Of a stretch of DNA of 49,180 nt, positions 1 to 9,217 are shown piece after piece. Source of the stretch: JAVBNW01 sp031551255 (GTDB lineage Bacteria > Bacillota > Clostridia > Christensenellales > UBA1750). Every line of letters begins with the position of its first letter. Position 1 is the first letter of the stretch. A model generated the notes under the pieces. The model had not been told where the DNA came from and did not search any database. It saw only the letters and a list, made by a program, of their open reading frames with translations. Position numbers and translations under genes: made by a program. Where the stretch lies: positions 1-49,180 of the forward strand of contig JAVBNW010000103.1 in the NCBI GenBank assembly GCA_031551255.1, in the 5' to 3' direction.

Positions 1-123
1 AGTCTACAACCGAACCAAGAATTTCATATAATTCTACGACGTGGCTGTGTATCCAACGAACACTCCGATACATCATTTGGGCAAAATAGTTGAATTAGTT
101 TTAAAGACAAAAAATGATGCTAT
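1..123. other. Window edge, no gene recognised
   Basis: This AT-rich stretch lies downstream of the last gene of cassette A. I see no open frame with a ribosome site. The only structure is a weak inverted repeat, CATCATTT (71-78) and AAATGATG (112-119), with a 33-base gap. It is too loose to call a terminator. Confidence 0.4.
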
Positions 124-1851
124 CTACACCCGCCAGCCTTCTGTCTCCGATTGAATGCTCCACAGCCGGGAATACAGCCCCTGTTTTACCAGCAGTGCGT
201 CATGCTGTCCCTGCTCGACGATTCTGCCGCCATCCAGCACCAAAATGTTGTCCGCCCGCACCACGGTCTTGAGCCTGTGCGCGATCATGATCACGGTCCG
301 TCCCTGCACCAACCGGGCAATGGCTTTCTGTACCTCGGCTTCGTTTTCGGGGTCAAGAGAGGATGTCGCCTCATCCAACAGGATGACCGGCGCGTTTTTG
401 AGCATTGCACGGGCGATGGAGATGCGCTGTTTCTCACCGCCCGAAAGCGTGGAGCCGCCTTCACCTACCATGGTGTCGAAGCCATCGGGCAGCGCGGCGA
501 TGAAGTCGTGGCAGCGCGCCAACTTCGCGGCTTCCATAATTTCTTCCCGCGACGCGCCCTCCCGTCCGTAGCCGATGTTGGCGGCAATGGTGTCCTCAAA
601 GAGATACACATCCTGAAACACGACGGAGATATTCTTCAGCAGTTTTTCGGGGTCCATTTCCCGCATATCCCGCCCGCCGAACAGCACGCGGCCCTTTTGC
701 GGATCATAAAACCTGGCGACCATACGCAGCACAGTGCTCTTTCCGCCGCCGGAGGGACCGATGATGGCCGTGAGGGTGCCAGGCATAAACGAAGCGCTGA
801 CGCCTTGGAGAACCGCCGTGTCGCCGTAACCGAAATGCACGTCCTCGAAGCGAATGTCGCAGGAATTAGCGGCGGCTCCGGAGCCTTCCATGACAGGCAG
901 GTCGAGCAGCGCCGTGACACGTTCCCCCGCCATGACGTTGTACTTAAGTTGGCCAAACTTGATGACCGCCACGGCCAGCGGATCGAAAACCCGTGTGCCC
1001 GCCAATAGGAATACGGCGAAAACCGGCACGGTAAGCGTGCCGCCCCGGATCAAATACACGCCGGCAAGAGTAATGAGCGAAACGCCCGCCTTCAAGAAAG
1101 CGATCGCGACCAAAAAGAACGGCCCAAGCCCGCCCTCGAGCTTAATGTTCTCTTTCATGAAGCGGCGAAATGATTTATCCAGCTTTGCAAAGTTCTCGCC
1201 CCGCAGGTTATACGCCTTGATCACCGGCATGCCGAACAGGGACTCGCTGACACGACCGGACATATCCACACGAGCCTCGGAGTGACGCTGGCCCAGATTT
1301 CGCTCCAGCCCGCTCACCGCCCAGATGATGAGCAGCGCGATCGGAAAGCCCGCGAACATGGCAAGCGACATGCGCGGATCGAAGAACGAAAGCCCGATAC
1401 AGGCCAGCAGCGGCGTGATACTGCCCGCGATGATCTGGGGCAGCAGCTGACTGCCCGCTTCCTCCAGAAGTAGAAAGTCGCTGGTCATGGTGGAGGCCAC
1501 CGCGCCGGGATCGCGCGAGAGCAACGTGCCCAGCGGCAGCTTGCGAATGTGCTCCGCCAGTTCCGCGCGGGCATCAGTAGAGGAAGCATAGGCGCCTCGG
1601 TAGCAGTACCGGTAAGAGAGGCTTTCGAACACCCACACCGCCAGCATGCATATGACCATGCCCAGCGCGTACAACCACAACTGACCCATGTTCAGCGGCG
1701 CGACGCCCGCGTAGAAGGAATAAAGCGCGCTGACAACCAGCGCCAGCATGCCGAATGGCGCCATATTGGCAAGATTAGCAAAGACGGTGAAAAGAATCGG
1801 TTTCACCAGCTTGCCGGGATGGTTTGCGGTCAGCTTTTTCAATGTATTCAT
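124..1851 (-). CDS. ABC transporter half (exporter fold, TMD-NBD), cassette A, second partner
   Basis: A 575-residue half-transporter with about six membrane helices in residues 15-300 and a C-terminal nucleotide-binding domain. The Walker A GPSGGGKST starts near residue 365, the signature LSGGE is near 469, Walker B ends in LLDE with the catalytic Glu, the D-loop is SSLD, and the switch His is in IAHRL. All ATPase residues are present. The start is the ATG at 1851, preceded by GGAGG; it overlaps the upstream stop as ATGA, which implies translational coupling with the fused EcfA-ABC gene. Half-transporters in tandem normally form heterodimers, so its partner is most likely the ABC part of that fusion. 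Exporter-fold pairs such as YbtP/YbtQ import siderophores, so direction cannot be read from the fold. The substrate is unknown. Confidence 0.9.
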   Translation of the reverse strand: MNTLKKLTANHPGKLVKPILFTVFANLANMAPFGMLALVVSALYSFYAGVAPLNMGQLWLYALGMVICMLAVWVFESLSYRYCYRGAYASSTDARAELAEHIRKLPLGTLLSRDPGAVASTMTSDFLLLEEAGSQLLPQIIAGSITPLLACIGLSFFDPRMSLAMFAGFPIALLIIWAVSGLERNLGQRHSEARVDMSGRVSESLFGMPVIKAYNLRGENFAKLDKSFRRFMKENIKLEGGLGPFFLVAIAFLKAGVSLITLAGVYLIRGGTLTVPVFAVFLLAGTRVFDPLAVAVIKFGQLKYNVMAGERVTALLDLPVMEGSGAAANSCDIRFEDVHFGYGDTAVLQGVSASFMPGTLTAIIGPSGGGKSTVLRMVARFYDPQKGRVLFGGRDMREMDPEKLLKNISVVFQDVYLFEDTIAANIGYGREGASREEIMEAAKLARCHDFIAALPDGFDTMVGEGGSTLSGGEKQRISIARAMLKNAPVILLDEATSSLDPENEAEVQKAIARLVQGRTVIMIAHRLKTVVRADNILVLDGGRIVEQGQHDALLVKQGLYSRLWSIQSETEGWRV

Positions 1852-4800
1852 ATTGCGGCCTCCTTCCAGTCGATCTCCCAGGTATCCGCCTCGGTATAGG
1901 CGTCCCACATGTTTTTATACAGTCCGGGTTCTTTCGCCAGCTCGTTATGCGTGCCCCGCTGTGCGATGCGGCCATCCTTGAGCACCAGTATCTGCGAGGC
2001 ATTCTGAATGGTGGCCAGCCGATGCGCGATGATGATGACGGTCTTGTCCTTGATTAACTTGGACAGCGCCTGCTGCATCTCGTATTCGTTTTCCGGATCG
2101 GCATAGGCGGTGGCCTCGTCCAGCACCAGAATAGGCGCGTTCTTAAGGATCGCCCGCGCGACGGAAACGCGCTGCTCCTCGCCGCCGGAGAGATACACGC
2201 CGCCCGCACCCACGCGGGTATCATACCCCTGCGGCATGGCCGAAATGAAGTCATGGCAGCGGGCAGCTTTGGCCGCGGCCTCCACCTCTTCGCGGGAAGC
2301 GTTCGGCTTGCCGATCAGGATATTCTGATAGATCGTATCGCTGAACAGGAAGGAATCCTGAAACACGAAGGACATTTGCCCCATCAGGTCGTTCAGGCCC
2401 ATCTCGCGGATATCCACACCGCCGATGGAGATACCGCCCTCGTTCACATCCCAAAACCGCGGGATGAGCTGGGCGATGGTAGATTTCCCGGAGCCGGAAG
2501 GACCGACCAGTGCGGTGATCTCGCCCTGCTTTGCCGCGAAGCTGATATCGTGCAGCACATCGACCTTGCCGGTGTAGCTAAAGCGGACGCTGTCAAAGCG
2601 AATCTCGCTGCCCCGCGGCTTTGCGCCGGTGGCTTCCTCCGCAATCGGCTGCTCCGCCAGAATTTTATCCACCCGCGAAGCTCCCTCCATGATCATGCGC
2701 ATGGAGGCGGCCAGGTTGTTGAGCTTGATGACCGGCGTAGTGATGCCGGGAGCGAGAATCAGGAAAAACAGCAGCACCGCGGCGAAGGCAACGTTTTCCG
2801 GCTGGCCGCTGAACAAAAACAGCCCAACCGGCAATATGAATGTACAGATGGACACCAGCAGCACCCGGAATGTGACGAACCCAAACTGAAAATGATCGGT
2901 GTACTCCACGCAGAAATCCCGGTAGCGCACCATGTCGGCGTAGAATTTGCGGAAGGAGTGGACGGTCTGCCCAAATACCTTAATGGACGGCATGCCCTTG
3001 ACATATTGCAGGCTGGAGGCATTGATCGATGCTTGAGCGTTGAAATACTCCACCATGCTGGCGCGCGCCTGCTTGCCCATCATCATGGAAAACTGCGCGA
3101 TATAGCCTAAAATGATGGGGATGAGGCTCGCCACTGCCAGCAGCGGATCCAGCACGAACATTGTCACTGCCATGGCCAGGAACATCACGGCGGCGCTGAC
3201 CATGTCGGGCAGATGATGCGCAATAAATCCTTCGATCCGCTCGGCGTCCTGTTCGATGACCGTCTTGATCTTCCCGGCCGAGTTCTTATTGAAGTAGCCC
3301 AGCGGCAGGCGGCCCAAATGCTCCGCCAGCTTGGCGCGCACACCGTAAAGGATGCGGAACGCCGCGACGTGGGAGCACATGCCGCCCACATACATGCAAA
3401 TATGGCCGCCCACCATGCCGCCGAGGCCGATGAGCGCCCAACGCGTGAGCAGCGCGCCGTCGATGGTGGCGGGGCTGGCGGCATTTTGCAGCAGCTCCGT
3501 CATGATGAAATACACAGCCAGCAGCGGCACCAGCTGCAAAAACACGCTGAGCGTGGCGACGATGCCGCTCATTGTCATGAGACCCTTCTTTTCGCCTGCA
3601 AGCTCCATTAGCCTGCCGATGCCGGGCTTCTTTTTCCGTTCCATGGCCACACTTCCTAGTTCGCTCTTTTCTTTTTGCCGCAGGCGGTACAGGTTATCAT
3701 TTGTCAAGGTGAAATCATCGGCAATCACGCCGTTTTCCACCCGCAGTGCCCGGTTGCATGTGTTCAGCAAAAACTCCGTATCGTGCGTAACGACCAGAAC
3801 CGTCTTGCCCTGCTGCGCAAGCCCGCGCAGCAACTGTGCGCAGCGGCGCATGTTCGCCAGATCCAGGCCGCTGGTGGGTTCGTCGAAGCAGAGGATATCG
3901 GCATCCTTCATGCCGGAGAGTGCGATGGATACCCGCTGTTTCTGTCCGCCGGAAAGGCTGCCGGGATGCCGCTCTCGGAACTCCTGCAAATCCAGCGCGG
4001 ACAACAGATCATCAGCCTTTTGCCCCAGAATCGCATCTTTTTTTCCACCCAGCAGCAGCTCGTTCTCCACGCTCTCGCAAAACAGCTGATAGTCAGCATC
4101 CTGCATGACATAGTAGGTAGACCGCACCCGGTCCTTGGGCAATGCCCGCTTGCCACCCAAGCGGATGACGCCGCCCTGTTCATCGGATACGCCGCAGATC
4201 ACTTCCATAAGGCTGGTCTTGCCCGCGCCGTTGTGCCCGATGATCCCGATTATTTCGCCACGATGCGCGCGAAAGGAGAGCTTATCCAGCACGTCCTCGT
4301 AGCCGGGATAGGCGTAGGAAATCCGCTCCAGCTCCAGCGCCGCCTGTTCCTGTGTTGGAAAGCATGTTTCTGCGACGGTCAACTCATTTGGAAACAGGCA
4401 CCGCAGGCCCGCCGCTTCGGCGTTGGCGTTGGTCAGCGTGCGGAACTGCCCACCGCTGTACCGGGTTTGCACGCGGCCCTCCCGCAGCACCAGCACGGTT
4501 TCTGCAAGCTCGCGCAGGTAGTGAATGCGGTGCTCTGACACGATGACCGTGCAGCCCTTTTCCTTGAGAGATTCGAGAATCCGCCGCAGCTTCTCCGTGG
4601 CCGCCTCGTCCAAGTTGGCGCTGGGCTCATCTAGCACAAGGACAGGCGGAGAGAAAGCGTGTACGCTGGCGATGGCCACGCACTGCTTTTCTCCGCTGGA
4701 CAGCGCGAAGATATCCTTGTCCATCAGCCCTTCGATGGAGAAGACCTGCGCGCTTTGTGAAACCCGCCGCTGAATTTCCTCCTGGGGCATACCGGCATTC

Positions 4801-5141
4801 TCGCAGGAGAACGCGGTCTCCGAGGTGGTGTTGGTGGTGAAAAACTGGCTTCGCGGATCCTGAAAGACAGAGCCCGCCACGTCGCCGATCTCGTGGAGCT
4901 GCATCCCGGCGGCGTCCCTGCCGCCGATGAACACCTTGCCCGTCAGCTCGCCCTCATAAAAATGGAGCGCCAGGCCGTTGACGAGCCGCGTGAGTGTGGT
5001 CTTACCGCAGCCGCTTTCCCCCGTGAGCAGCACGAACTCCCCGGCTTTGATCGAAAGATCGATCCCATCGAGCGCGGGCTTGTCGGCTCCGGCGTAGGTA
5101 TACGATACGTTTTCTAATTCTATAATTGCTTGTTTCTCCAA
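1848..5141 (-). CDS. Fusion of two-domain EcfA ATPase with an ABC half-transporter, cassette A
   Basis: One uninterrupted frame of 1097 codons joins two proteins that are separate in the other three cassettes. Residues 1-499 are a tandem ECF ATPase: Walker A GESGCGKTT at 41-49, signature LSSGE near 147, Walker B LVLDEP near 168, then GHNGAGKT at 302-309, LSGGQ at 396-400 and CFDEP near 418. Residues 500-1097 are a complete ABC half: about six helices, Walker A GPSGSGKST near 880, LSGGE, VLDEA and IAHRL. I chose the TTG start at 5141 because AAGGAG lies 9 bases before it. An internal ATG at 3644 has a weak AGGAAG site 7 bases upstream and matches the normal start of such ABC proteins, so a separate 598-residue product is possible. 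The sequence contains three ATPase domains in one chain. A lost stop codon or a base-call error could also create this. Confidence 0.8.
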   Translation of the reverse strand: MEKQAIIELENVSYTYAGADKPALDGIDLSIKAGEFVLLTGESGCGKTTLTRLVNGLALHFYEGELTGKVFIGGRDAAGMQLHEIGDVAGSVFQDPRSQFFTTNTTSETAFSCENAGMPQEEIQRRVSQSAQVFSIEGLMDKDIFALSSGEKQCVAIASVHAFSPPVLVLDEPSANLDEAATEKLRRILESLKEKGCTVIVSEHRIHYLRELAETVLVLREGRVQTRYSGGQFRTLTNANAEAAGLRCLFPNELTVAETCFPTQEQAALELERISYAYPGYEDVLDKLSFRAHRGEIIGIIGHNGAGKTSLMEVICGVSDEQGGVIRLGGKRALPKDRVRSTYYVMQDADYQLFCESVENELLLGGKKDAILGQKADDLLSALDLQEFRERHPGSLSGGQKQRVSIALSGMKDADILCFDEPTSGLDLANMRRCAQLLRGLAQQGKTVLVVTHDTEFLLNTCNRALRVENGVIADDFTLTNDNLYRLRQKEKSELGSVAMERKKKPGIGRLMELAGEKKGLMTMSGIVATLSVFLQLVPLLAVYFIMTELLQNAASPATIDGALLTRWALIGLGGMVGGHICMYVGGMCSHVAAFRILYGVRAKLAEHLGRLPLGYFNKNSAGKIKTVIEQDAERIEGFIAHHLPDMVSAAVMFLAMAVTMFVLDPLLAVASLIPIILGYIAQFSMMMGKQARASMVEYFNAQASINASSLQYVKGMPSIKVFGQTVHSFRKFYADMVRYRDFCVEYTDHFQFGFVTFRVLLVSICTFILPVGLFLFSGQPENVAFAAVLLFFLILAPGITTPVIKLNNLAASMRMIMEGASRVDKILAEQPIAEEATGAKPRGSEIRFDSVRFSYTGKVDVLHDISFAAKQGEITALVGPSGSGKSTIAQLIPRFWDVNEGGISIGGVDIREMGLNDLMGQMSFVFQDSFLFSDTIYQNILIGKPNASREEVEAAAKAARCHDFISAMPQGYDTRVGAGGVYLSGGEEQRVSVARAILKNAPILVLDEATAYADPENEYEMQQALSKLIKDKTVIIIAHRLATIQNASQILVLKDGRIAQRGTHNELAKEPGLYKNMWDAYTEADTWEIDWKEAAI

Positions 5142-5155
5142 ATGACGACGCTCCT

Positions 5156-5875
5156 TTACGGCTTCAATGCAGCGAATCCCCCCAGCAGCACGGCCACAAA
5201 GCACGCGGCCGATATCCAATCGAACGCGCCCAGTCGAACCGTGTGTATGGAGGAGCGCTTCACCGGCCGCCCAAGCCCCCGAGTCAGGGCGGAAGCGGCC
5301 AGGTCGTCACCGATCTTCATGCTGCGCATCAAAAGCGGGACGAGGGAATATTCCATCGTCTGCAGTGGATGCCTCAGGATTCTGCGCCAGTTAAGCGCTA
5401 TGCCCCTCAGCTTCATGGTGTTTTTAATGTATCGGAATTCATGCCGCACCGTGGGTACGAAGCGGAACGCCACCGCGATGGCGATGGTAAGCCCTTTGGG
5501 CATACACATCTTTACCATAGCGGTGATGACCCGGTCGGTCTCGGTCGTGTTAAGTGCCCAGCTCGCCAGCATGAAAATGGGTGCCAATCGCCCCAGCATG
5601 AAGGAAAACATCCCGAAGGTCAGGCCCAGTGTATCGGTGCCCAGATAGCGGGCGGAGAGCGTATCCAGCCCCATGGCGATGAGAAACACGATCCCCGAGG
5701 ATACAACCGTGCCGTACTTCCCGGCGATGAGCAGCACCACAAGCGACAACGCAAAGCACCAGACCAGCCCCCAATTGCCGGGCGCGAAGAAGGCGGCGTT
5801 GCCCATGACAACGACCAGCAGCAGCTTGATGCGCGGATCGAGGGCGATGATTCTTTCGCGCGGCGAGGCCTTCAT
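5156..5875 (-). CDS. ECF transporter T component (EcfT-like), cassette A
   Basis: A 239-residue integral membrane protein with several hydrophobic helices and the C-terminal coupling motif SMKIGDDLAASALTRGLG, corresponding to the Ala-Arg-Gly segment with which EcfT proteins contact the ATPases. The start is ATG at 5875, overlapping the S-component stop as TGATG; a TTG just upstream is a less likely alternative. The fused EcfA gene follows after 14 bases. In group II ECF transporters, T joins the S component to the EcfA ATPases. Here the dedicated S, T and A genes lie together, so the module is probably self-contained. Confidence 0.85.
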   Translation of the reverse strand: MKASPRERIIALDPRIKLLLVVVMGNAAFFAPGNWGLVWCFALSLVVLLIAGKYGTVVSSGIVFLIAMGLDTLSARYLGTDTLGLTFGMFSFMLGRLAPIFMLASWALNTTETDRVITAMVKMCMPKGLTIAIAVAFRFVPTVRHEFRYIKNTMKLRGIALNWRRILRHPLQTMEYSLVPLLMRSMKIGDDLAASALTRGLGRPVKRSSIHTVRLGAFDWISAACFVAVLLGGFAALKP

Positions 5876-6453
5876 CAAGCGACGCCCGCCTTGACGAAAT
5901 GCTTCTTCAATAGCGCGCGCCCAAGCAGCGAGCCCAGGATGGAGCAGACGATGGTAGAGGCCAGCACGACGATGCCCAGCGGCCCCACCAGCGCGTCATA
6001 TGCGGCTTGAAAAAACTCCGCCCTGGCGGCGAACTGCGTCAGATACATATCCTTGAATACAACCAGGGTTCCGAAGGAGGCGATGGTCCAGCTGGCCATG
6101 AATATGGTGAAGGCGAGCACCATCTTGAAGAAGCGGCGCTGCTCGCCGGAACGCCAGATGAGTTCGTTGACGATGGCGAAGGCCACGATGACCGCGGGGA
6201 TGATCCAGTTATTCATCAGCATGACCAACGCGAATACAAGGCTGCTGATGAGCACCACGCCCTTCTTGGGCACCTTCGCGTAAAGCAGCATGTACAGAAT
6301 GCCGAAGGGAAATGCCAGCACCGAATGCACGAACAGCCAGCCGATAGGCGTCGCGCCCACGAGGGTTCCGACAACCATGAACAGCACCACCGCAATGGCG
6401 CTGATGATGCCGATGGTGATAAAGTCACGGATGTTTAACTTGGTCTTTTCCAT
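5875..6453 (-). CDS. MptD/Trep_Strep-type putative ECF S component, cassette A
   Basis: A 192-residue, very hydrophobic protein with about five to six helices. It begins with a short charged segment and IRDFITIGIISAI and ends LLKKHFVKAGVA. The same ends recur in the three other S components of the window (RDF/KDI near the start, KHF..AG at the end), which fits the family annotated as MptD or Trep_Strep (TIGR02185). The start is ATG at 6453 behind GGAGGAG. It is the first transport gene after the nitroreductase-like gene and is coupled to EcfT. The S component sets substrate choice in ECF systems, but no ligand is established for this family and none can be read from the sequence. Confidence 0.8.
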   Translation of the reverse strand: MEKTKLNIRDFITIGIISAIAVVLFMVVGTLVGATPIGWLFVHSVLAFPFGILYMLLYAKVPKKGVVLISSLVFALVMLMNNWIIPAVIVAFAIVNELIWRSGEQRRFFKMVLAFTIFMASWTIASFGTLVVFKDMYLTQFAARAEFFQAAYDALVGPLGIVVLASTIVCSILGSLLGRALLKKHFVKAGVA

Positions 6454-6477
6454 TGGGTTTTCTCCTCCAATATGCTT

Positions 6478-7218
6478 TTATTTTATGAGCGCCGCCGGAC
6501 GGCGATATTCCGCGTCGTTGCCCCATTGCCAGTTTCCGTCGCCCGCGCCGATCTCGAAATGCAGCTTGGCGATCCCTAAATCGATAGGCTGCCGGTCCTT
6601 CATGTCCTCGACTGCTGCGCGCACGGTTTCATCCTTGCAGGTGAAATGCACCGGCTGTAAGTTGCGCGTGCTGGGCGCTTTCTCTACAGCATGCATACCG
6701 CTCACGAACCATGGCTCAGCCTTTCCGGTTACGGAGCAGAGCTCTTCGACACTCTTTTTGTTCTTGCCCATCATGCGCGCCATCATCTTCTCCTTGATGG
6801 ATAAAGCCTCTTCCACGTAGCCGACCGTGATCACGCAATCCAGCGTTTGCTCTGGCCCGATTTTGCAGGCGCAGGAGGCCCTGTCGTAATTCGTGCCGAC
6901 CCAACAGGTGCCAAGTCCCAGGAGAGTCGCCTCCAGCACCAGCTTTTCGCCATAATAGCCTTCCTTCTCCATACGGAATTCGTCGCTCTCGTCGCCGATC
7001 ATGGCGAAGTAGTTGCGAACGCCCACAAACATGCCGTAGCTCTTTCGAAATCCCTCAAAGGCATCGCCGTTTTGTGTGACGATTTGGATGGATAAGCCGG
7101 ACATTCGGTTGTAGCGGTCGATCGACGCCTGCAGCGCTTCCACAACTTCCGGCGGGAGCGCCTGCGGCGTGTATTTGCGTCTGGAGCATCTGCGCGCAAT
7201 AGCGGATAAGTAATCCAT
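6478..7218 (-). CDS. Nitroreductase-family flavoprotein, first gene of cassette A
   Basis: A 246-residue protein of the nitroreductase fold. It starts MDYLSAIARRCSRRKY, with the early Arg-rich segment that usually binds the FMN phosphate. It continues with LGLGTCWVG and has APSTRNLQP in the second half, as in the TM1586-type double-domain subfamily. The start is ATG at 7218 with AGGAGG upstream. It is the first gene behind the promoter and operator at 7264-7318, and the S component follows after 24 bases. Family members reduce nitro groups, quinones, flavins or metals using NAD(P)H. Its position suggests action on the imported cargo, for example reductive metal release, but that is inference. 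The other cassettes lack it. Confidence 0.8.
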   Translation of the reverse strand: MDYLSAIARRCSRRKYTPQALPPEVVEALQASIDRYNRMSGLSIQIVTQNGDAFEGFRKSYGMFVGVRNYFAMIGDESDEFRMEKEGYYGEKLVLEATLLGLGTCWVGTNYDRASCACKIGPEQTLDCVITVGYVEEALSIKEKMMARMMGKNKKSVEELCSVTGKAEPWFVSGMHAVEKAPSTRNLQPVHFTCKDETVRAAVEDMKDRQPIDLGIAKLHFEIGAGDGNWQWGNDAEYRRPAALIK

Positions 7219-7232
7219 TCCACACCTCCTGA

Positions 7233-7318
7233 TTGCTCATTGGCATACGATGTGCTATGATGTAGTTAGCTTAACCTAACTCCACATTCATCTTACGGAT
7301 AGGAATATTTGAAGTCAA
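7233..7318. promoter_or_regulatory. Divergent promoters of cassette A with shared GTTAG-N6-CTAAC operator
   Basis: Minus strand: -35 TTGACT (7313-7318), 17 bases, -10 TAAGAT (7290-7295), driving the nitroreductase operon. Plus strand: -35 TTGCTC (7233-7238), 17 bases, -10 TATGAT (7256-7261), driving the AraC gene. Between the two -10 boxes lies the palindrome AGTTAG-cttaac-CTAACT (7264-7281). It would cover the start region of both transcripts, as expected for a repressor site. The same palindrome recurs at five other promoters in the window. Confidence 0.75.
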
Positions 7319-7385
7319 TGGATTGGGGCTGTATTTAGCTTTTGAGGGAATTCTTTTAGCTGATCGCGGCAGAAAGGAGGCGTTC

Positions 7386-8372
7386 ATGGAAATCAACCGC
7401 CTGGAAAAAATGTATGAGGATGTATTTGCAAACCGTAACTGCGTCCCCTGTGAAATGATCCCCGGCCTTGGCCCGGAAGGCAAGTGCTTTTCCATCGACC
7501 CGAAGGTCGGAAAGGGCTGGTGCTGGGTGTACAACTGCGGCGAGCACGCCTCCATCACGCTGATGGAGCAGTCGTACTACCAGGATTGTTTTTGCGAGAT
7601 TATGCAGCCAAACTTCCTTTGCATCGGATATTACTACTCCGTTTCCGGCGAGCAGATTCATCCGTACCGCCGCCTGGCGTCCTCCACTTTCCACGCGCAT
7701 ATCGGCGAGGAGGGCCAATATGGCTTTGTGCATCATAAAGGCATTCCGGTGCGCAGTATCAGCATCACGCTGATGCCTGAGTATTACGAAACCCATCTAA
7801 AGGCCAAGTATTCCGGGGCCTATGAAAATCCAAAAGACGCTTTCATATGCATCGACGGCATCGGCGATTTTCCCGAGCTGCTGACCGTGTTTAATCAGAT
7901 CCGAAGTTACGCCGGAAGCGGAATGCCCGCGCGCCTCTACTATGAGAGCAAGCTGGACGAGGCTGTATCGCTGGTGCTGCAAAAGAGCCACGAGCTGCAC
8001 GTGAAAAATCCTCCCGCGCGAAAAGTTTCGCAGGAGGATAAAGAGGCCCTGGCGGCCATCGCCAGCTATATTGATACGCACTACATGATGGAGACCCCAT
8101 TGGCTCTGCTCGCGCAGATCGGCTGCATGAGTGTCGCCAAACTGAAGTACGCCTTCAAGACCGTCTACCGGCTCTCGGTTTCAGACTATATGCAAAGCCT
8201 CAGGGTGGGTTACGCTGAGCATTTGTTGATGAATACCGATCTCGGAATCGCTCAGATTGCCGCGGCTACAGGCTACCGGAAGCCCGGCAGCCTAACCGAA
8301 GTGTTTAAGAAGCATACCGGTATGACGCCGGGCGAATATCGCGGTGCCTTGGCAAAAAGCACTCAACCATAG
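7386..8372 (+). CDS. AraC-family transcriptional regulator, cassette A
   Basis: A 328-residue regulator. The C-terminal ~100 residues carry the two helix-turn-helix units of the AraC family: the first around LALLAQIGCMSVAKLKYAFK, the second around IAQIAAATGYRKPGSLTEVF, ending with HTGMTPGEYR. The N-terminal ~210 residues are a sensor region without a recognisable ligand motif; it is Cys-rich near the start (NRNCVPCEM). The start is ATG at 7386 behind AAAGGAGG. It is transcribed divergently from cassette A. AraC regulators beside metallophore uptake genes (PchR, YbtA) usually activate them when the ligand is present, a fair model but not proven here. Confidence 0.88.
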   Translation: MEINRLEKMYEDVFANRNCVPCEMIPGLGPEGKCFSIDPKVGKGWCWVYNCGEHASITLMEQSYYQDCFCEIMQPNFLCIGYYYSVSGEQIHPYRRLASSTFHAHIGEEGQYGFVHHKGIPVRSISITLMPEYYETHLKAKYSGAYENPKDAFICIDGIGDFPELLTVFNQIRSYAGSGMPARLYYESKLDEAVSLVLQKSHELHVKNPPARKVSQEDKEALAAIASYIDTHYMMETPLALLAQIGCMSVAKLKYAFKTVYRLSVSDYMQSLRVGYAEHLLMNTDLGIAQIAAATGYRKPGSLTEVFKKHTGMTPGEYRGALAKSTQP

Positions 8373-8407
8373 TTGTTTTGAAAAAGGCTTCCCATGTTAA
8401 TATCTTT

Positions 8408-9217
8408 TCACTCAAAAACCAGATGAATTTGCAAAATCATGTTATTCTCATCGCATGCTTTCATGTGAGCGATCGTTTCCTCCGGCATCTGTGGAAGCCG
8501 GGGGACTTTTTCAAACCTTGATCCCGCGTACTTCACCTTGATCGTCGGCGACCAGGTCTCAAAGATAGAAGGATCATCCACAGAGAAATACATAAGGGCG
8601 CCGGTGTTGCCTGATTTCTGCATCATCTCGTTGGAAACAGCAAGCGCCTCGCTGGAATTCGCGTCAAACACGAGTTCGCCGCCCGAAAAGAATTCCGCCA
8701 TGTTTACGATGAGCCCACGGATTTCCTCTTGATGGAAGAAGTAGAACACGCCTGCCGCTATGAAAATGGCACCGCCTTCATGTGAGAAGTCGATATCGTC
8801 AAACCATGACGTGTCAAATACCGATTTGGGTATCTGCGTGGTCCTTTCGGACTTAGGTAAAATATTGTTCCTAAAATCCAGCGCTTCCGGCAGATCCAAA
8901 TCAAACCACCGCAACACGCCGTTGTCCACACGCGAAAAATTCGTATCAAGACCCGCACCGATATCGACAACCGTCGCTTTGGGATAGGCAGCGGTGTAGG
9001 CGCGAATGGAGTCGTCCATGCTCTTTGCCCGCACAAGATGGCTCATGGCCGCAAAATCGTTAAATGCTGCGGCGATAGAGGTGAAGTCATGATCGAGCGT
9101 CCGGACGACGTCAATGGCCTGCTGATCGACCAGTATCTCAGGGTATTTTATGCTGGCCTGTGACCGGCTCCATAAAGGAATTAGCATTGTATTTTGGATG
9201 GCGTCATTGAGTTTCAT
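8408..9217 (-). CDS. SAM-dependent methyltransferase, leucine carboxyl methyltransferase-like
   Basis: A 269-residue protein with the SAM-binding motif VVDIGAGLDTNF near residues 83-94, followed by WFDLDLPEALDFR, an acidic loop typical of the LCM/PPM1-like (PF04072) group that methylates carboxyl or hydroxyl groups of polyketides and other small molecules. The start is ATG at 9217 with GGAGAG upstream. It overlaps the stop of the small membrane ORF as ATGA, and the MATE gene lies just before that, so the three probably form one operon. It converges with the AraC gene, leaving 35 bases with no clear terminator. The substrate is unknown. Modification of an exported compound is possible. Confidence 0.8.
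   Translation of the reverse strand: MKLNDAIQNTMLIPLWSRSQASIKYPEILVDQQAIDVVRTLDHDFTSIAAAFNDFAAMSHLVRAKSMDDSIRAYTAAYPKATVVDIGAGLDTNFSRVDNGVLRWFDLDLPEALDFRNNILPKSERTTQIPKSVFDTSWFDDIDFSHEGGAIFIAAGVFYFFHQEEIRGLIVNMAEFFSGGELVFDANSSEALAVSNEMMQKSGNTGALMYFSVDDPSIFETWSPTIKVKYAGSRFEKVPRLPQMPEETIAHMKACDENNMILQIHLVFE

Noticed and set aside
124..1851. ABC pairs as plain multidrug exporters
   Set aside because: Not excluded by fold, but the fixed link with ECF modules and PchR/YbtA-like regulators makes a simple drug-export label misleading; left as exporter fold with unknown direction.
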